Source: Paraglaciecola polaris LMG 21857 (lineage in GTDB: Bacteria; Pseudomonadota; Gammaproteobacteria; Enterobacterales; Alteromonadaceae). From it: a stretch of DNA of 37,789 bases. The position numbers and the translations under genes are program-made. Of the stretch, positions 37,463 to 37,789 are shown piece after piece. The notes beneath the pieces are model-generated. The model had not been told where the DNA came from, did no database searches, and worked only from the letters and a program-made list of their open reading frames with translations. The stretch is from the NCBI RefSeq assembly GCF_000315055.1, contig NZ_BAER01000058.1, positions 1 to 37,789 of the forward strand, written 5' to 3'. The first letter of the stretch is position 1. Each line of letters begins with the position of its first letter.

Positions 37463-37762
37463 TTAGCGCAGACCCTTGGTGGCGATTCCAAAAGCCTTAT
37501 CTGGTAGTTCTTGTTTTTCGTCAAACATGACTATACTTCTTCGGTAATCTTTTAGTGCATGTAGCGCGACTTCGAAATAGTTTTCGCATAAATCAAGACC
37601 ATAAGTTATCCCATCTGCTTTAGAGCCATATCCCCAGCTTGCTTTTAACTCTCCACATTCTTTGTGTGTATGGCCATTCATTTCAATCATGACACTATCG
37701 TTGCAAATGTCACAAATACGGTTTACAACAGTTTCAACCACTTTCTCTGCTAAGATTTTCAT
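37463..37762 (-). CDS. Hypothetical small cysteine-containing protein
   Basis: 99 residues. CDIC (C17, C20), with H31, H33, C36 and later C59 in a LDLCENYFEVALHAL segment, suggests a zinc-ribbon-like fold. WGYGSKADGITYGLDLCE resembles a widespread uncharacterised family of small proteins, from memory. No signal peptide or membrane helix. RBS AGGT lies 7 bases before ATG. It stands alone beside a dead transposase, so recent acquisition is possible. Function unknown. Confidence 0.7.
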   Translation of the reverse strand: MKILAEKVVETVVNRICDICNDSVMIEMNGHTHKECGELKASWGYGSKADGITYGLDLCENYFEVALHALKDYRRSIVMFDEKQELPDKAFGIATKGLR

Positions 37763-37789
37763 TGCGATACCTAAAATAATTAGTTTGTA

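Overview
The window reads as chromosomal DNA of a marine gammaproteobacterium in the order Alteromonadales (Alteromonas/Glaciecola/Paraglaciecola-like). That placement is an inference from protein similarity and from gene orders shared with enterobacteria (alaS-csrA-tRNA-Ser-tRNA-Arg; tyrR-ycjF-ycjX beside psp). Other pointers are a large Alteromonas-type TonB-dependent receptor, a sodium-pumping oxaloacetate decarboxylase and moderate-to-low GC. Most of the window is conserved core genome. I see no prophage, CRISPR array or intact mobile element.

Layout. 1-5.0 kb: a TonB-dependent receptor followed, after a strong terminator, by a TPR protein with a C-terminal 2OG-Fe(II) oxygenase-like domain. 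5.4-5.8 kb: a ComFB-like small protein converging on the 4.5S signal recognition particle RNA. 5.9-11.5 kb: amino-acid catabolism, namely a leucine dehydrogenase-type enzyme divergent from an Lrp/AsnC regulator, then 4-hydroxyphenylpyruvate dioxygenase, TyrR/PhhR and phenylalanine hydroxylase, each of the last three preceded by a TyrR-box-like sequence. 11.6-22.3 kb: envelope stress and peptide/polyamine transport. pspABC and ycjXF lie on the minus strand, divergent from pspF, which leads directly into sapABCDF. sapB carries a one-base frameshift at a run of eight T. 22.4-25.7 kb: oadGAB. 26.0-30.3 kb: two tRNA-Arg, one tRNA-Ser, csrA, alaS and recX. 30.4-31.5 kb: a FemAB-like acyltransferase. 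31.5-36.9 kb: a methionine operon, metA, metH split into two genes, and a DUF938 methyltransferase, read from a promoter that overlaps tandem MetJ boxes. 36.9-37.8 kb: a decayed transposase fragment and a small cysteine-containing hypothetical protein.

How the genes work together. PhhA makes tyrosine from phenylalanine, HPPD continues tyrosine breakdown to homogentisate, and TyrR is the likely controller of both. PspF drives the sigma-54 promoter of pspABC, with ycjXF further downstream. MetA and the two MetH proteins supply the first and last steps of methionine synthesis under MetJ.

The points most worth a second look are the clean split of MetH at its first interdomain linker, the frameshifted sapB, the MetJ operator of near-palindromic design, the missing canonical metal histidine in OadA, and the decayed transposase beside the methionine operon. 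I found no convincing wholly new system.
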